Of a DNA stretch of 64,000 nt, positions 35,560 to 43,723 are shown one piece after another. The notes beneath the pieces are model-generated. The model saw only the letters and a program-made list of their open reading frames with translations, did no database searches and had not been told where the DNA came from. This DNA comes from Bog-473 sp963787485 (GTDB taxonomy: Bacteria > Actinomycetota > Acidimicrobiia > Acidimicrobiales > RAAP-2): the NCBI GenBank assembly GCA_963787485.1, contig CAWBDF010000007.1, forward strand, positions 1,240,001-1,304,000, in the 5' to 3' direction. Positions within the stretch are counted from its first letter, which is position 1, and each line of letters begins with the position of its first letter. The translations under genes were made by a program, and so were the position numbers.

Positions 35560-35898
35560 ATGGCCTTCACCAGGGTGTGCGGGGTCGACGAGATCCCCCA
35601 AGGTGAGATGGAGTCGTTCTATCTCGAAGACATCGGCGTCGAGGTGCTCGTGGTGCACAGCGGCCGCGGGCTCCACGCCTTCTACGGGATTTGCCCGCAC
35701 GAGGACTTCCCGCTGGTCGATGGCGCCTTCGACGGAACCACGATCGTCTGCAGTGGCCATGGCTGGATCTTCAACGCCGAGAACGGAAAGGGCATCAATC
35801 CTCCAGGGTGCCGCATTGCCGAGTATCCGCTGAAGGTCGAGGACGGCAGTATCTACGTCGATGCCGATGAGGAGCTCCCGGCAGCGGCTTCGAGCTGA
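35560..35898 (+). CDS. Rieske [2Fe-2S] ferredoxin
   Basis: 112 residues, a stand-alone Rieske protein. The cluster ligands are Cys45/His47 in ICPHEDFPL and Cys64/His67 in VCSGHGWIF. The spacing and size match ferredoxins of multicomponent monooxygenases (TmoC type) and of cytochrome P450 or nitrite-reductase-like systems. The start ATG 35560 follows a weak AGGAC. No oxygenase, hydroxylase or reductase gene adjoins it, so the electron acceptor is unknown. It is 70 bases after the GGDEF gene and may share its transcript. Confidence 0.9.
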   Translation: MAFTRVCGVDEIPQGEMESFYLEDIGVEVLVVHSGRGLHAFYGICPHEDFPLVDGAFDGTTIVCSGHGWIFNAENGKGINPPGCRIAEYPLKVEDGSIYVDADEELPAAASS

Positions 35899-35985
35899 CG
35901 CCGCCGCCCTCGGGTTTCCGCAGAAAGCGTCGGTCGATACCAGGACCGCGGAGATCTTGTTGTCTCTCACAACTGGCTTCTCCGG

Positions 35986-36273
35986 TCAAGGCATCAGCGA
36001 TTCGATGTCGATTTCGGTCTCCTGCGGTGGCGTGGGGAAGCCGCCGTCAATGCCCGCCTGCATCCGGGGGAGCAGGACGCCGTCACGGAATTGCTCCCAG
36101 CTCTCACGGGACACATGAACAGCCATGATCGTCCAGCCTCCCGCCGATGGCCCAGCAGCGTGGAAGATCTGCCCGTCGGGTAGAAGGCCCGGACCCGGGT
36201 GCACAGCGGCGATCGAAGCTTCGTACTGCTCCTTCGTCCCGCCGGGGAAGTGGTGAACGACTCCGAATGCCAT
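35986..36273 (-). CDS. Small conserved protein, possibly ABM-like dimeric barrel
   Basis: 95 residues starting MAFGVVHHFPGGTKEQYEAS, with FHAAGPSAGGWTIMAVHVSR and SWEQFRDGVLLPRM. The size, the first strand, and the WTIMAVHVSRESWEQF block resemble the ferredoxin-like folds of quinol or antibiotic-biosynthesis monooxygenase proteins. GGGAGGGATCAC precedes ATG 36273, a strong ribosome site. It is divergent from a MarR regulator 48 bases away with a shared palindrome in between, so it is probably controlled by that regulator. No exact function is assigned. Confidence 0.75.
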   Translation of the reverse strand: MAFGVVHHFPGGTKEQYEASIAAVHPGPGLLPDGQIFHAAGPSAGGWTIMAVHVSRESWEQFRDGVLLPRMQAGIDGGFPTPPQETEIDIESLMP

Positions 36274-36288
36274 GTGATCCCTCCCTGG

Positions 36289-36317
36289 TAGTATTTTCTT
36301 ACGAAAAGAAATATACT
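36289..36317. promoter_or_regulatory. Shared operator/promoter of the MarR gene and its divergent neighbour
   Basis: The 48-base divergent gap contains an AT-rich imperfect inverted repeat: AGTATTTTCTT on the left and the inverse of AGTATATTTCTT on the right, spaced by ACGAA. The right arm ends with TATACT at 36312-36317, a good -10 box. A transcript from it would start about at the GTG of the MarR gene, so that mRNA may be leaderless. Fits MarR-type autoregulation. Confidence 0.55.
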
Positions 36318-36321
36318 CGGG

Positions 36322-36819
36322 GTGGTGTCGAAGTCAAGGGACCATGGCTACGACGGCCACGAATTTCTCGAAGGCGAAGAATCCGAGTCGTGGGGAGCGC
36401 TCATGATGCTGAACCGCACCGTCGTGCAGGCTCTCGACGCCGAGCTACGCCGCAACCATGGCCTTGCGGTCACCGAGTTCGACGTACTGATCACACTCTT
36501 TAACGCACCGAACCAGCGCCTCGGAATGTCGGCACTCGCAGATCGTGTGATGTTGAGCCCCGCAGGCACGACGCACCTCGTGACGCGACTCGAGCGCGAT
36601 GGGAGAGCGTGCCGAGAGATCGATGCGACCGACCGCCGCAAGTGGTTCGCGGTCCTCACAACCGAGGGCAACCGAGTTCTCCGGGAGGCTCGACGAACTC
36701 ACAATGATGTGCTTCGCCGCACCCTCTTCAACGCGACATCGCCCACCGACAGGCGGACTCTGAGGCGGGTCTGGCAACGCCTCGCCTCCCAGCACCGCGA
36801 TCAGGTATCCACGATCTGA
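36322..36819 (+). CDS. MarR-family transcriptional regulator
   Basis: 165 residues. The winged helix-turn-helix lies at about residues 50-115 (VTEFDVLITLFNAP, LADRVMLSPAGTTHLVTRLE and a wing at RDGRACREIDATDRRKWFAVLT), with dimerisation helices at both ends. Two possible GTG starts (36322, 36325) coincide with the predicted transcription start of a -10 box at 36312-36317. It is divergent from the 95-residue protein and may repress it and itself through the palindrome between them. The next genes on the same strand (VOC fragment, glycolipid-binding protein) follow closely. Confidence 0.92.
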   Translation: MVSKSRDHGYDGHEFLEGEESESWGALMMLNRTVVQALDAELRRNHGLAVTEFDVLITLFNAPNQRLGMSALADRVMLSPAGTTHLVTRLERDGRACREIDATDRRKWFAVLTTEGNRVLREARRTHNDVLRRTLFNATSPTDRRTLRRVWQRLASQHRDQVSTI

Positions 36820-36843
36820 GCCGCCACCCGTTGGCATTTTGCA

Positions 36844-37041
36844 ATGATTGGTGGGGTGGAGCAGCGCAGAAGTCTGGTTACCCTTGGGGTCTCCGACCTC
36901 GCCCGAGCTCGAGCATTCTATGAGGCGCTCGGCTGGTCAGATGCACAACAGCCCGATGACGAGGTGTGTTCCCAGTGGCGCCGTCCACATCTGAACGACC
37001 TCGGGGTGCCTTTGGGGGAGGCTGTTCTGGGTGATCAATGA
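36844..37041 (+). pseudogene. Truncated VOC-family protein
   Basis: The frame starts MIGGVEQRRSLVTLGVSDLA and RARAFYEALGW, the first half-module of a VOC protein. After about residue 43 the sequence loses all similarity and stops at 37041, where a complete gene would continue for another 80-90 residues. A deletion or frameshift near 36970 is likely. The stop region overlaps the start of the next gene, suggesting the missing part was deleted in the process. It is probably non-functional. Confidence 0.6.
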
Positions 37042-37645
37042 TCGGCTTGCGCACCACGTCATCTGGCACTGCTCGTCGCTGGCGAGCAGTGAGCACGCCG
37101 AGCTGATCGAGCAGGAGAATGAGCGCCGATTGCGGGGGCTCACAGTGCTCCCTCTCGGAGGCGAGCCATGCCATATTGACTACGAAGTCATCGTAGACAG
37201 CGATTGGATGCCTCGGTCATGCCGGGTCAGTGTGGTTCTCCCAATGCACGTTCGCACAATCGAGCTCAGATCCGATGGCGTTGGCCACTGGGAGGTGAAC
37301 GGGGATCGCGCGCCGTACCTCGAAGGCTGCGCTGACGTCGATCTCGGATGGACGCCTGCGACGAACACGGTTCCGATGCGTCGGCTCGATCTCGGGATCG
37401 GGGACACGGCGAACATCGTCGCTGCATGGGTGCGATTTCCCGAACTTGACGTCGTTGCCAATCACCAGGAGTACACCCGCTTGGCGTCTGACTGCTGGCG
37501 GTATCGTTCGGGCGACTACGACTACGAGTTGGTGACCGATGCGGTCTCCGGGCTGGTCCTTGCCTATGGCGACGACCTGTGGAAGGCAGTCGCGACGGGG
37601 CAGCCAGGTCGGCCGTGCAACTCTGCTCGCCGTAGTAGTCCGTGA
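37031..37645 (+). CDS. Putative glycolipid-binding family protein (PF06475 type)
   Basis: 204 residues. Recognised by HIDYEVIVDSDWMPRSCRVS, HWEVNGDRAPYLEGCADVDL and TNTVPMRRLDLGIG, then YTRLASDCWRYRSGDYDYEL, the order of the putative glycolipid-binding family. GTG 37031 lies 8 bases after GGGGGAGG. The family is soluble and single-domain with a lipocalin-like barrel; binding of glycolipids has been proposed from structure, not shown here. It overlaps the tail of the truncated VOC gene. Confidence 0.82.
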   Translation: MINDRLAHHVIWHCSSLASSEHAELIEQENERRLRGLTVLPLGGEPCHIDYEVIVDSDWMPRSCRVSVVLPMHVRTIELRSDGVGHWEVNGDRAPYLEGCADVDLGWTPATNTVPMRRLDLGIGDTANIVAAWVRFPELDVVANHQEYTRLASDCWRYRSGDYDYELVTDAVSGLVLAYGDDLWKAVATGQPGRPCNSARRSSP

Positions 37646-37770
37646 AGCCGGTGCCCTGGGGAACAGCGGGGCCTCAGTTGGTGGCGCACCCCGCGCCCAG
37701 GTGCCCCCACCCCCCTTCCATGGAGACCTTGCGAGGGCATCCACATCGCTTCGTCGTCGCAGCGGTAAGA

Positions 37771-38106
37771 ATGCCTACGGTGGCGTTCGGTCAACAGTCA
37801 GGCCCACCGGCATCGGCAAAGCAGGTCCGAGAGCTACTCACCCTTCTCAAGGACGCTGGACATTCCGACTTCCGCGATGCACGCGGCCCAATGGGATTCA
37901 CCCAACGTCAGGCCGCAGGCAAATTCTCTCGTGACGAAGCCGAGACGTTCATCGGCCAACTCGTGGACGCGGAGTCCGACGGGAGCACTTCAACCACGGT
38001 GCCTTCTTGGCGGCAATCCGCCCAACAGCAAACGATTGGCCGAATGTCTTCCGAGCTGCTCGCTGGCGAGCTTCGTCGTCGCGGCTGGACTGCCATCGAG
38101 CCCTGA
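37771..38106 (+). CDS. Small conserved actinobacterial protein of unknown function
   Basis: About 111 residues. The core GQQSGPPASAKQVRELLTLL, DAGHSDFRDARGPMGFTQRQ and AGKFSRDEAETFIGQL is a compact helical domain I associate with small actinobacterial proteins and C-terminal domains of unknown function. The rest (to the C-terminus RRRGWTAIEP) is less conserved. The start ATG 37771 begins just before the core; upstream in-frame sequence is arginine/proline-rich. It follows the glycolipid-binding gene by 125 bases. Confidence 0.65.
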   Translation: MPTVAFGQQSGPPASAKQVRELLTLLKDAGHSDFRDARGPMGFTQRQAAGKFSRDEAETFIGQLVDAESDGSTSTTVPSWRQSAQQQTIGRMSSELLAGELRRRGWTAIEP

Positions 38107-38246
38107 CCGTTGGCGGTTGGGGACTGGTGGCCCAGGCTACGCAGCACTCTCGTCTGCCCATGCCTGCTCAGCAAGTGAGCTTCAAGCACGTCGCGCCGCG
38201 TGCGGGAGTTCAGGCCCTCGGGATTTGCGCTGTGAGGTTTTCAACT

Positions 38247-38840
38247 TCACCTGGACTTGATCACGATCGTCTTGGTCGCTTTGTCGTGCAGCGTCTGGTT
38301 CATCGGGTCCCACAGCGGAAAGAGCATGTCAATCACCCACGGGATAAAGAGGACCAGCACAAGCACATACTCGAGCAGCGCTCGGCCGAAGGCCCGGGCG
38401 TAGCCAATCGGAGCGCTCGTTGCCATATCGACGGCCCGGGTACCCGCTGCCATCATTCCGAGGGTTTGCCCGCTTTTGGAGCCGCAAAAGAGGGTGCCGT
38501 AAAGGAGCACCACGATCCCGTGGATCACAACGCCCTTCGTGCCGATGTAGAAGCTCGTACTGTGCGACGTGGTGTCGTTGAACGACGTGAATGTGGAGTG
38601 GTGAACGATTGCGTCGAAGAGCAACAGGAACGGTGTCGTCACGACGGCAACCATCAGCCAGTCGAGAAGCCAGCCGCCCAAGCGAGCGCCATAGTTCGCC
38701 AACGGGGGCCCCACCGGTGCGTGCTGGAGGAACGGAGGCGGCGGCGCCACCTGTGTGTGCTCGGTCCACGCCCTGCCGTCCCACCAGCGATTGGTGCTTG
38801 GGAGGCCCGACGGATCCGGGTACCAGCCCTCGGAGGTCAT
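38247..38840 (-). CDS. RDD-family membrane protein with an N-terminal DUF2510 motif
   Basis: 197 residues. It opens with EGWYPDPSGLPSTNRWWDGR and AWTEHTQ, the DUF2510 signature, followed by a proline stretch and an RDD domain with three membrane helices (WLLDWLMVAVVTTPFLLLFD; GVVIHGIVVLLYGTLFCG; LLEYVLVLVLFIPWVIDMLF). The Arg-Asp-Asp positions are partly kept (RLGGWLLDW; SGQTLGMMAAGTRAVD). Function of the family is unclear; some members affect ion transport. ATG 38840 begins at the DUF2510 motif. No partner genes adjoin. Confidence 0.85.
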   Translation of the reverse strand: MTSEGWYPDPSGLPSTNRWWDGRAWTEHTQVAPPPPFLQHAPVGPPLANYGARLGGWLLDWLMVAVVTTPFLLLFDAIVHHSTFTSFNDTTSHSTSFYIGTKGVVIHGIVVLLYGTLFCGSKSGQTLGMMAAGTRAVDMATSAPIGYARAFGRALLEYVLVLVLFIPWVIDMLFPLWDPMNQTLHDKATKTIVIKSR

Positions 38841-39328
38841 GCCTACATCCATCGACCGTCGGAGGCCCCATCTAAAGCGCTCGCTGGCCACCCCCTCAGC
38901 GGTTCAGGGAGGCGCCGGGGATGCCGGACTCTGCACAATCCCGGCTTGCACAGATGACACCGGCGGTGGCCCCGATAGGGTCGACTGCCCTCGGTGAGCC
39001 GCCATCCCCTCCGGCATCCGTCTTGCTCTGGCTGAGTACGATGCCGGTGGACCAATCGTAGGTCGTCGGCACGCCGACGAACTGGCCCGGCTGGAGTCAA
39101 CGGACACCCGGTAACCCGCTGTCGATCAGCAAGCGGGTGTTCGACGACATGAAGGTCCTTTGGGACCGCAAGGCTGGCGAGACCCTCGAAGCCTCCACGA
39201 GAGGGACGATACCCCTGGGTCCTACCACCCTGGGCCTGACGATCCGTGAGCCATATGGCATCAGGGGGAGCTGTCTCTCCCGAGCGGTGGACTGTCCTGG
39301 GAAGCTTGACTGAGTGGCAGAGAGCAGC
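38841..39328. other. 488-base gap with no recognisable gene
   Basis: No reading frame here shows a motif or a good ribosome site. It should contain the promoter of the RDD gene. The rest has no feature I can identify until the hairpin at 39329. Confidence 0.45.
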
Positions 39329-39362
39329 TGACTTCATGTGGCACACATGCCACCTGAAGTCA
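39329..39362 (-). terminator. 15-base-pair hairpin at the stop codon of the 39360 gene
   Basis: Arms 39329-39343 and 39348-39362 pair at 14 of 15 positions (TGACTTCATGTGGCA against the inverse TGACTTCAGGTGGCA) around the loop CACA. The right arm includes the stop codon of the minus-strand gene. No T-run follows, so it would be an actinobacterial-type terminator lacking a U-tail, or another RNA element. Confidence 0.6.
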
Positions 39363-39629
39363 CTCTGACAGGATGCGTATGTGGGACTTGTTGAACTCGG
39401 CAGTCCGATGAATCACGTTTTCCTCCGTGAGCCGCGCCTCGTCGGAGATAATTCGGGGCATTCCAAGATTCGTCGTGGGACGGCTCATCGATAGGTAGCT
39501 ACGGATTCGGTCGGCCAGGGCAAAGAGGCGCGTCGCATCCACCGAGCTCTCGCAGGCCCCGGCAGCCGAATCGAGCTCATTGGCTGACTCGATCAGGAGA
39601 TCCATGCCCGTGTCGTACGCCCCCGTCAT
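39360..39629 (-). CDS. Possible small protein of unknown function
   Basis: About 89 residues from ATG 39629 (MTGAYDTGMDLLIESANELD). Mostly helical and acidic, with AGACESSVDATRLFALADRI and MGMPRI-like turns but no known motif. The evidence that it is a gene is the helical amphipathic composition and the strong hairpin placed exactly at its stop codon (39329-39362). The ribosome site is weak. Position and strand isolate it from neighbours. Confidence 0.35.
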   Translation of the reverse strand: MTGAYDTGMDLLIESANELDSAAGACESSVDATRLFALADRIRSYLSMSRPTTNLGMPRIISDEARLTEENVIHRTAEFNKSHIRILSE

Positions 39630-39834
39630 GACTCCGAGTGACACGGTTGGCCACGGCGGACGAGACAGGCCCACCACCTAGCTTTGGAACCCATCGTGAC
39701 TCGCGATCTTGTCGCCGTAAGCGGGGACGCTGCTGCTCTCAATAAGCGCCTACGAGGGTACACCGCCGGTACCCGTCGCTGCCTGCTCGATCAGGCCGCG
39801 CCGATGACCTGGCCAAACTGGAGCCCATGAAGCG

Positions 39835-40071
39835 TTACCCGGGCGCTGTCGCACCTTCGGGCGGGGCGGCGGCCCTTGCTTGCTTCTCGGTCTCGAACAC
39901 TTCGTTGGAGACCCCGTGAGTGTCGTCAACAGCGACGACGTAAGCGCCTACGAACCCAGGCCCGCCCTTCATCAGCACGACCGTGACGGGGTCCGCACTC
40001 CGGCGAAACTGACCCGACAACCAGGCATCCGATGGGCATAGGGTGGAGCGAAGGACGAGCCTGGTCATCTG
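39835..40071 (-). CDS. Possible small protein of unknown function
   Basis: About 78 residues from ATG 40071 (MTRLVLRSTLCPSDAWLSGQ), with SADPVTVVLMKGGPGFVGAY and VSNEVFETEKQARAAAP. The alternation of strand-like and charged segments looks protein-like, but I recognise no family. It is divergent from the 75-residue protein at 40131. Evidence is thin, and the opposite strand offers no better candidate. Confidence 0.3.
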   Translation of the reverse strand, partial: QMTRLVLRSTLCPSDAWLSGQFRRSADPVTVVLMKGGPGFVGAYVVAVDDTHGVSNEVFETEKQARAAAPPEGATAPG

Positions 40072-40130
40072 AACCAGGTGCCGTCCTTCCGGCCGCAGAT
40101 CTGGACGATTTTGGGCCGACAGGAGGAAAC

Positions 40131-40358
40131 ATGACTTCACCCGAGACTGCGAATGTCGCCGCTCAGCTCGACGAGCACCATCTCCCCGAGACAAATGGCC
40201 GCATTCCAGTGTGCAGACGGTGCGGAGCACGCACGGATGGCCCTACGGGATTGCACCACGTCCTGCCAGAAGGTCAAGTAGGGCGATCGGCCGAGTGGCT
40301 CGCGGCACAGTCACGGCTGCGAGACATTGCACACTCGAAGTTGCTACGAGGCACCTAA
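40131..40358 (+). CDS. Small protein with a CxxC motif, unknown function
   Basis: 75 residues. ATG 40131 follows GGAGGAAAC, one of the best ribosome sites in the region. RIPVCRRCGARTDGPTGLHH contains a single CxxC (CRRC) and a histidine pair that could bind zinc as a half ribbon; the C-terminus is SRLRDIAHSKLLRGT. No family is recognised. The next 150 bases hold nothing certain. Confidence 0.6.
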   Translation: MTSPETANVAAQLDEHHLPETNGRIPVCRRCGARTDGPTGLHHVLPEGQVGRSAEWLAAQSRLRDIAHSKLLRGT

Positions 40359-40514
40359 ATCCGAAGAGAGTCACGCCCCGGCTGCCGGCGACCGGGCGGG
40401 GGACCCCATGCTCCCGACCGGCACGCGTGGTACCAGGGTTAGGCGGCGGAAACGTCCTACCGCATCGCCAATGGCAAGATCGTCGTGACCTGGCCAAGGC
40501 ACCCCGGGACTCCG

Positions 40515-41138
40515 TCACCCGTAGGCGGTGATCTCCAGATCCTGGCGGAAGTGGCGGAACGGCGAGCCCGGGCGAAAGTCTTCGGGTACCTCTTCGATGC
40601 TCTCGTAGACGGCGACGTCAAAGAGGTTGGACGATCGGATGGCCTCTTCGACGACGACCCCGCAGAGTCGGAGCTCAGCGGCCGTGTCGAAGCAGTTGCG
40701 CACCGGCACGATCTCGTCGCGCAGTTCTTCGTAGCGCTCCCGGGAAATACGGCCGATCAGTGAGTACTCGGAGCCGCTGGGCGAGACACCGACGCGGCGG
40801 CCGATCATGGCATGATGCCGCCCGTCGTCGATGCAATACAGCGTGTAGTCGTCGGCCTCCAAGCACTCGCGAATTCGCTCGTGCTGCTCGTGGGCCGGCA
40901 GCAGGTGCCACTGGGTGTGCCGGCGCTCCTTCATCGCCCAAAGTGGGCCCGCCGGAATGTTGTGCTCGGGTTCGTCTTCTTCGAGCGGGGTCGACACGTC
41001 ATGGCCGACGAGAGGTTCAGGGGCCGCCGCCAGGCCGGATTCGGTGATGATGTCGCCCGGCTTGGGCTGGCCGGACGAAGCCGGCACAGCCTCTCCCCAC
41101 TCGTGGACCTGCCGACTCTGCTGCCCGTCTCCGATCAT
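40515..41138 (-). CDS. Hypothetical protein
   Basis: About 207 residues. ATG 41138 (MIGDGQQSRQVHEWG) follows GGGAGGATACCG, a good ribosome site. The first 60 residues are polar and proline-rich; the rest forms a compact domain with WHLLPAHEQHERIRECLEAD, then DDYTLYCIDDGRHHAMIGRR and ITAYG at the end. I recognise no family. It could be an unassigned cytosolic protein; there are no membrane helices, and no partner genes adjoin it within 260 bases. Confidence 0.65.
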   Translation of the reverse strand: MIGDGQQSRQVHEWGEAVPASSGQPKPGDIITESGLAAAPEPLVGHDVSTPLEEDEPEHNIPAGPLWAMKERRHTQWHLLPAHEQHERIRECLEADDYTLYCIDDGRHHAMIGRRVGVSPSGSEYSLIGRISRERYEELRDEIVPVRNCFDTAAELRLCGVVVEEAIRSSNLFDVAVYESIEEVPEDFRPGSPFRHFRQDLEITAYG

Positions 41139-41400
41139 CGGTATCCTCCCGTGGTCCGCCACTTGGCACTCGGCTCGTTCCAGGACGCTACCGTTCGCGC
41201 TTCCATGCTGACTGGCGCGTCATCCTCAATGACTCTGGCCGTGCTCAAGCGCACCATCGAACGGGCGACCACCGAAGATTCGACGGCCCCATCTCGAAGG
41301 GCTGCTTCGCCTCTCGGTACCGCCCTCGCGGGTGGGGCGATGATACGGAGGCAGTCTCCTCCCATCCGGTTGGGAAGGGCTCTTGAATCGCAGACATACC

Positions 41401-42105
41401 TCAGCGCCAGGTACCGGCGCCTCCGTCAACCTGCAACGTCCGTCCCGTGATGTATCGGCCGCCCGGACCGGCAAGGAACACAACGACCGCCCCAATGTCG
41501 GCCTCGGAATCGCCGATACGACCAAGCGGAATCAGGTCCCGGACATCTTGAGGAAGACGCTCGGGGTTGCCGGACAAGGGGCAGACGGCGTTCACGCGGA
41601 TGTTGTCCCTGCCCCATTCACGTGCGGCGACCTTCGTCAGACCCCGGATCGCCTCCTTCGCAGCGGCGTAGGCACCGTGCATGGGAAGGCCGTCGGTGCC
41701 AGCTCCCGAGGCGAAATTCACGATAGCCCCGCCACCACTCGCCTTCAGAAGTGGGTGACAGAGCTGCATCATGCGCAGCGTCGCGGTTGGTCCGGACTCG
41801 AACGACCGGACCATGTCGTCCCCGGTCACTTCGAGCAGTGCCGTGCCCAACAGGATGTCTTGGGCCATGTTGACGAGCGTGTTGACCCCACCGAAATCCT
41901 GCCGCACCCCCTCGACCGCCGCGGCACACGCCGACGGGTCAGTGACGTCGCATTGAATGGTGCGGGCGGCAGCCTCGGCACCGGAGATGTCGATGTCGAG
42001 CACCACGACAGTCGCTCCCGCCCCGGTGAGTGCACGACAGACACCCCGACCGACGTCACCCGCGCCGCCGGTGACGATCGCCACCTGGCCAGATTCAAGG
42101 CTCAC
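41401..42105 (-). CDS. SDR-family oxidoreductase with a substituted NNAG motif
   Basis: 234 residues from GTG 42105, which has GGAGGG at optimal spacing. Features: nucleotide-binding TGGAGDVG at residues 10-17; LVNMAQDI where classical SDRs have NNAG; serine in NFASGAG; YAAAK (YxxxK); and PLSGNPERLP followed by GRTLQVDGGAG at the C-terminus. The catalytic Ser-Tyr-Lys is intact but the NNAG loop that stabilises the central sheet is NMAQ. An oxidoreductase is likely; the substrate is unknown. An upstream extension to 42228 is not conserved. Confidence 0.88.
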   Translation of the reverse strand: MSLESGQVAIVTGGAGDVGRGVCRALTGAGATVVVLDIDISGAEAAARTIQCDVTDPSACAAAVEGVRQDFGGVNTLVNMAQDILLGTALLEVTGDDMVRSFESGPTATLRMMQLCHPLLKASGGGAIVNFASGAGTDGLPMHGAYAAAKEAIRGLTKVAAREWGRDNIRVNAVCPLSGNPERLPQDVRDLIPLGRIGDSEADIGAVVVFLAGPGGRYITGRTLQVDGGAGTWR

Positions 42106-42892
42106 GAACCCTCCCTCCTCCAGGTTCATCGACCATGGCTCTACCGATGAGAGTAACGATCGATCCGAGGCGGTGTTGGCGAACTCAGTTGGCCCTGCCA
42201 CTTCGGATATTCCAACATCGACCGTCATTCCTGAGAGCGAAGCAGGACTCTGGCCTTCCCACGTCAGCCGGACAACGTCGCTATGCGGCCAGCAGGTCCG
42301 CTCCGCCCGTCGGGTGCCTCTCTCGCACAGTGGCAGTGGACCCGGCGCCCCGGGGTACTCGATCGGAGGGAGGTGGCGGAATATCGAGCCGGATGATGTG
42401 CCTCAGTCACCGAGCGGCTGGTCAATCGGCACGGGTCGCACATGAAGCCCGGTGGTGCGACCTTGCTGAGAGCCGTCAGTTGGTGGGTCCGGTTCTTGTC
42501 TCTCAAGATCCCGTTCAGCGGTGTCAGACTCATCCTCGGTGACGGACCGGGTCTGGGTTTGATCCTCGACGACTCTGACGTGAGCCGTAGCCGGTCTTGG
42601 TGCGACGTGCAGTTTGGATCCGTCAGCCAACTGTTCGAGCTGTCGTTTCTCTCGGCGGCGCCGGAGGGGGCCGCCACCTCTTGGTGTAGGGAGATCGCCC
42701 TGGCCCATGAGCTCAGCCTAGAGGCTGGTGTCGTGAGCACAGCGGCATTCGGACCACGAGCGGTCGGTGGGCTGGCGGGCGAACCGACTGAGCGAGCGTC
42801 GTAGCTGAGTGGTTGCAGTCTTGGGGAACAGGGCAGTCGGATCACCCGTATGACCGGCGGACGGAGTACCCGTCGCCTACGGCAGCCCTTGG
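42106..42892. other. 787-base gap with at most one weak small gene
   Basis: The minus-strand frame at 42403-42708 would encode about 101 residues, very charged and arginine-rich (KRQLEQLADGSKLHVAPRPA, ending IDQPLGD). It has no motif or ribosome site, so I do not list it as a gene. Other frames look non-coding. The left part carries the leader of the SDR gene at 42105. Confidence 0.4.
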
Positions 42893-43492
42893 TCAGTCGC
42901 CCGGCTTCAAGAAGTAGATCGCAAAGAAGGGTGTGGCCGTGACAATCATCACCATTAGCTCAGTGCCAATGGCTCGCCCCGGCGGGAGCACGATCTCTGC
43001 GATGCCAATTCTCCTAGGGTCCGACTCGCTCCACCAAAGAGCGAGTTCCTTTCCAGTCTCGTCCACAGCCGTCATAACCGGATCTTCTCTCCGTGTGCCC
43101 CTCACCGGGAACGAGTACCAGTGTTCTTCGGAAAAACGGATTACGGCATTGGCCTTCCCGTTGAAATTCATACCGTCGATTCGGAAAACTCGCTCCTGGG
43201 TATCGAGGTTCACCACCTCACGTGGGGTGCGCATATGGTTGTTTCGGCGCTTGCCGAGTAGGCGCTCTTCGAACTCCACCCCCTCCACGGTGACTCGGGG
43301 ATTCGGATAGAGGGGGTTGCGTCTCCAATGCGTGTGGGACCTGGCCAACAGTGTCCCGTCATTCCCGACGTACTCTCGCTTCGTACCACCTGCTGAGCGG
43401 GCGTGGACATGAGTGCCTGGTAGATCCGAGAAGCCTCCTCCGGGGTCCGGCACTTCAGGAGTCTGATTCGACGAAAGCCAAACGGGCAACAT
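42893..43492 (-). CDS. Protein of unknown function, distant paralogue of the divergent neighbour
   Basis: About 199 residues from ATG 43492 (MLPVWLSSNQTPEVPDPGGG); the open frame continues upstream but without protein-like sequence. The conserved half reads VFRIDGMNFNGKANAVIRFS, HWYSFPVRG, VMTAVDETGKELALWW and ends in a hydrophobic stretch TELMVMIVTATPFFAIYFLK. The same order (FPVRG, xSAVDxxGxxL, C-terminal hydrophobic helix) occurs in the neighbour at 43724. The mainly beta pattern with one final buried helix resembles the tubby/LURP-one-like fold of scramblase-related proteins, an inference from pattern only. The two genes are divergent with 231 bases between them. Confidence 0.6.
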   Translation of the reverse strand: MLPVWLSSNQTPEVPDPGGGFSDLPGTHVHARSAGGTKREYVGNDGTLLARSHTHWRRNPLYPNPRVTVEGVEFEERLLGKRRNNHMRTPREVVNLDTQERVFRIDGMNFNGKANAVIRFSEEHWYSFPVRGTRREDPVMTAVDETGKELALWWSESDPRRIGIAEIVLPPGRAIGTELMVMIVTATPFFAIYFLKPGD

Positions 43493-43723
43493 CCGGACCC
43501 CGTGAGCTATCCCCGCGGCCTGCCCCGTGGCGCCTACTGCCCCACCGTCCCGATTGGCGAAGGGGGGACACGTAGATAATCGTCCCGCGCCGGCGGATGA
43601 TGATGATCCCCGGGCGTGCTTGGGGATCACCGTCCCGTGATGAACTGACCGGGATGCAGCAACCAAGAAGCGAGGCCCTATGAGCCCATCACAAGGCCTT
43701 TAGAGTCCATTTCGGAGGTGAGC

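Noticed and set aside
40440..40510. A short NTF2/SnoaL-like tail (SYRIANGKIVVTW)
   Set aside because: Too short, with an in-frame stop just upstream and no supporting module; similarity may be chance.
42403..42708. A small minus-strand gene
   Set aside because: Charged open frame lacking motif and ribosome site; noted only in the gap entry.
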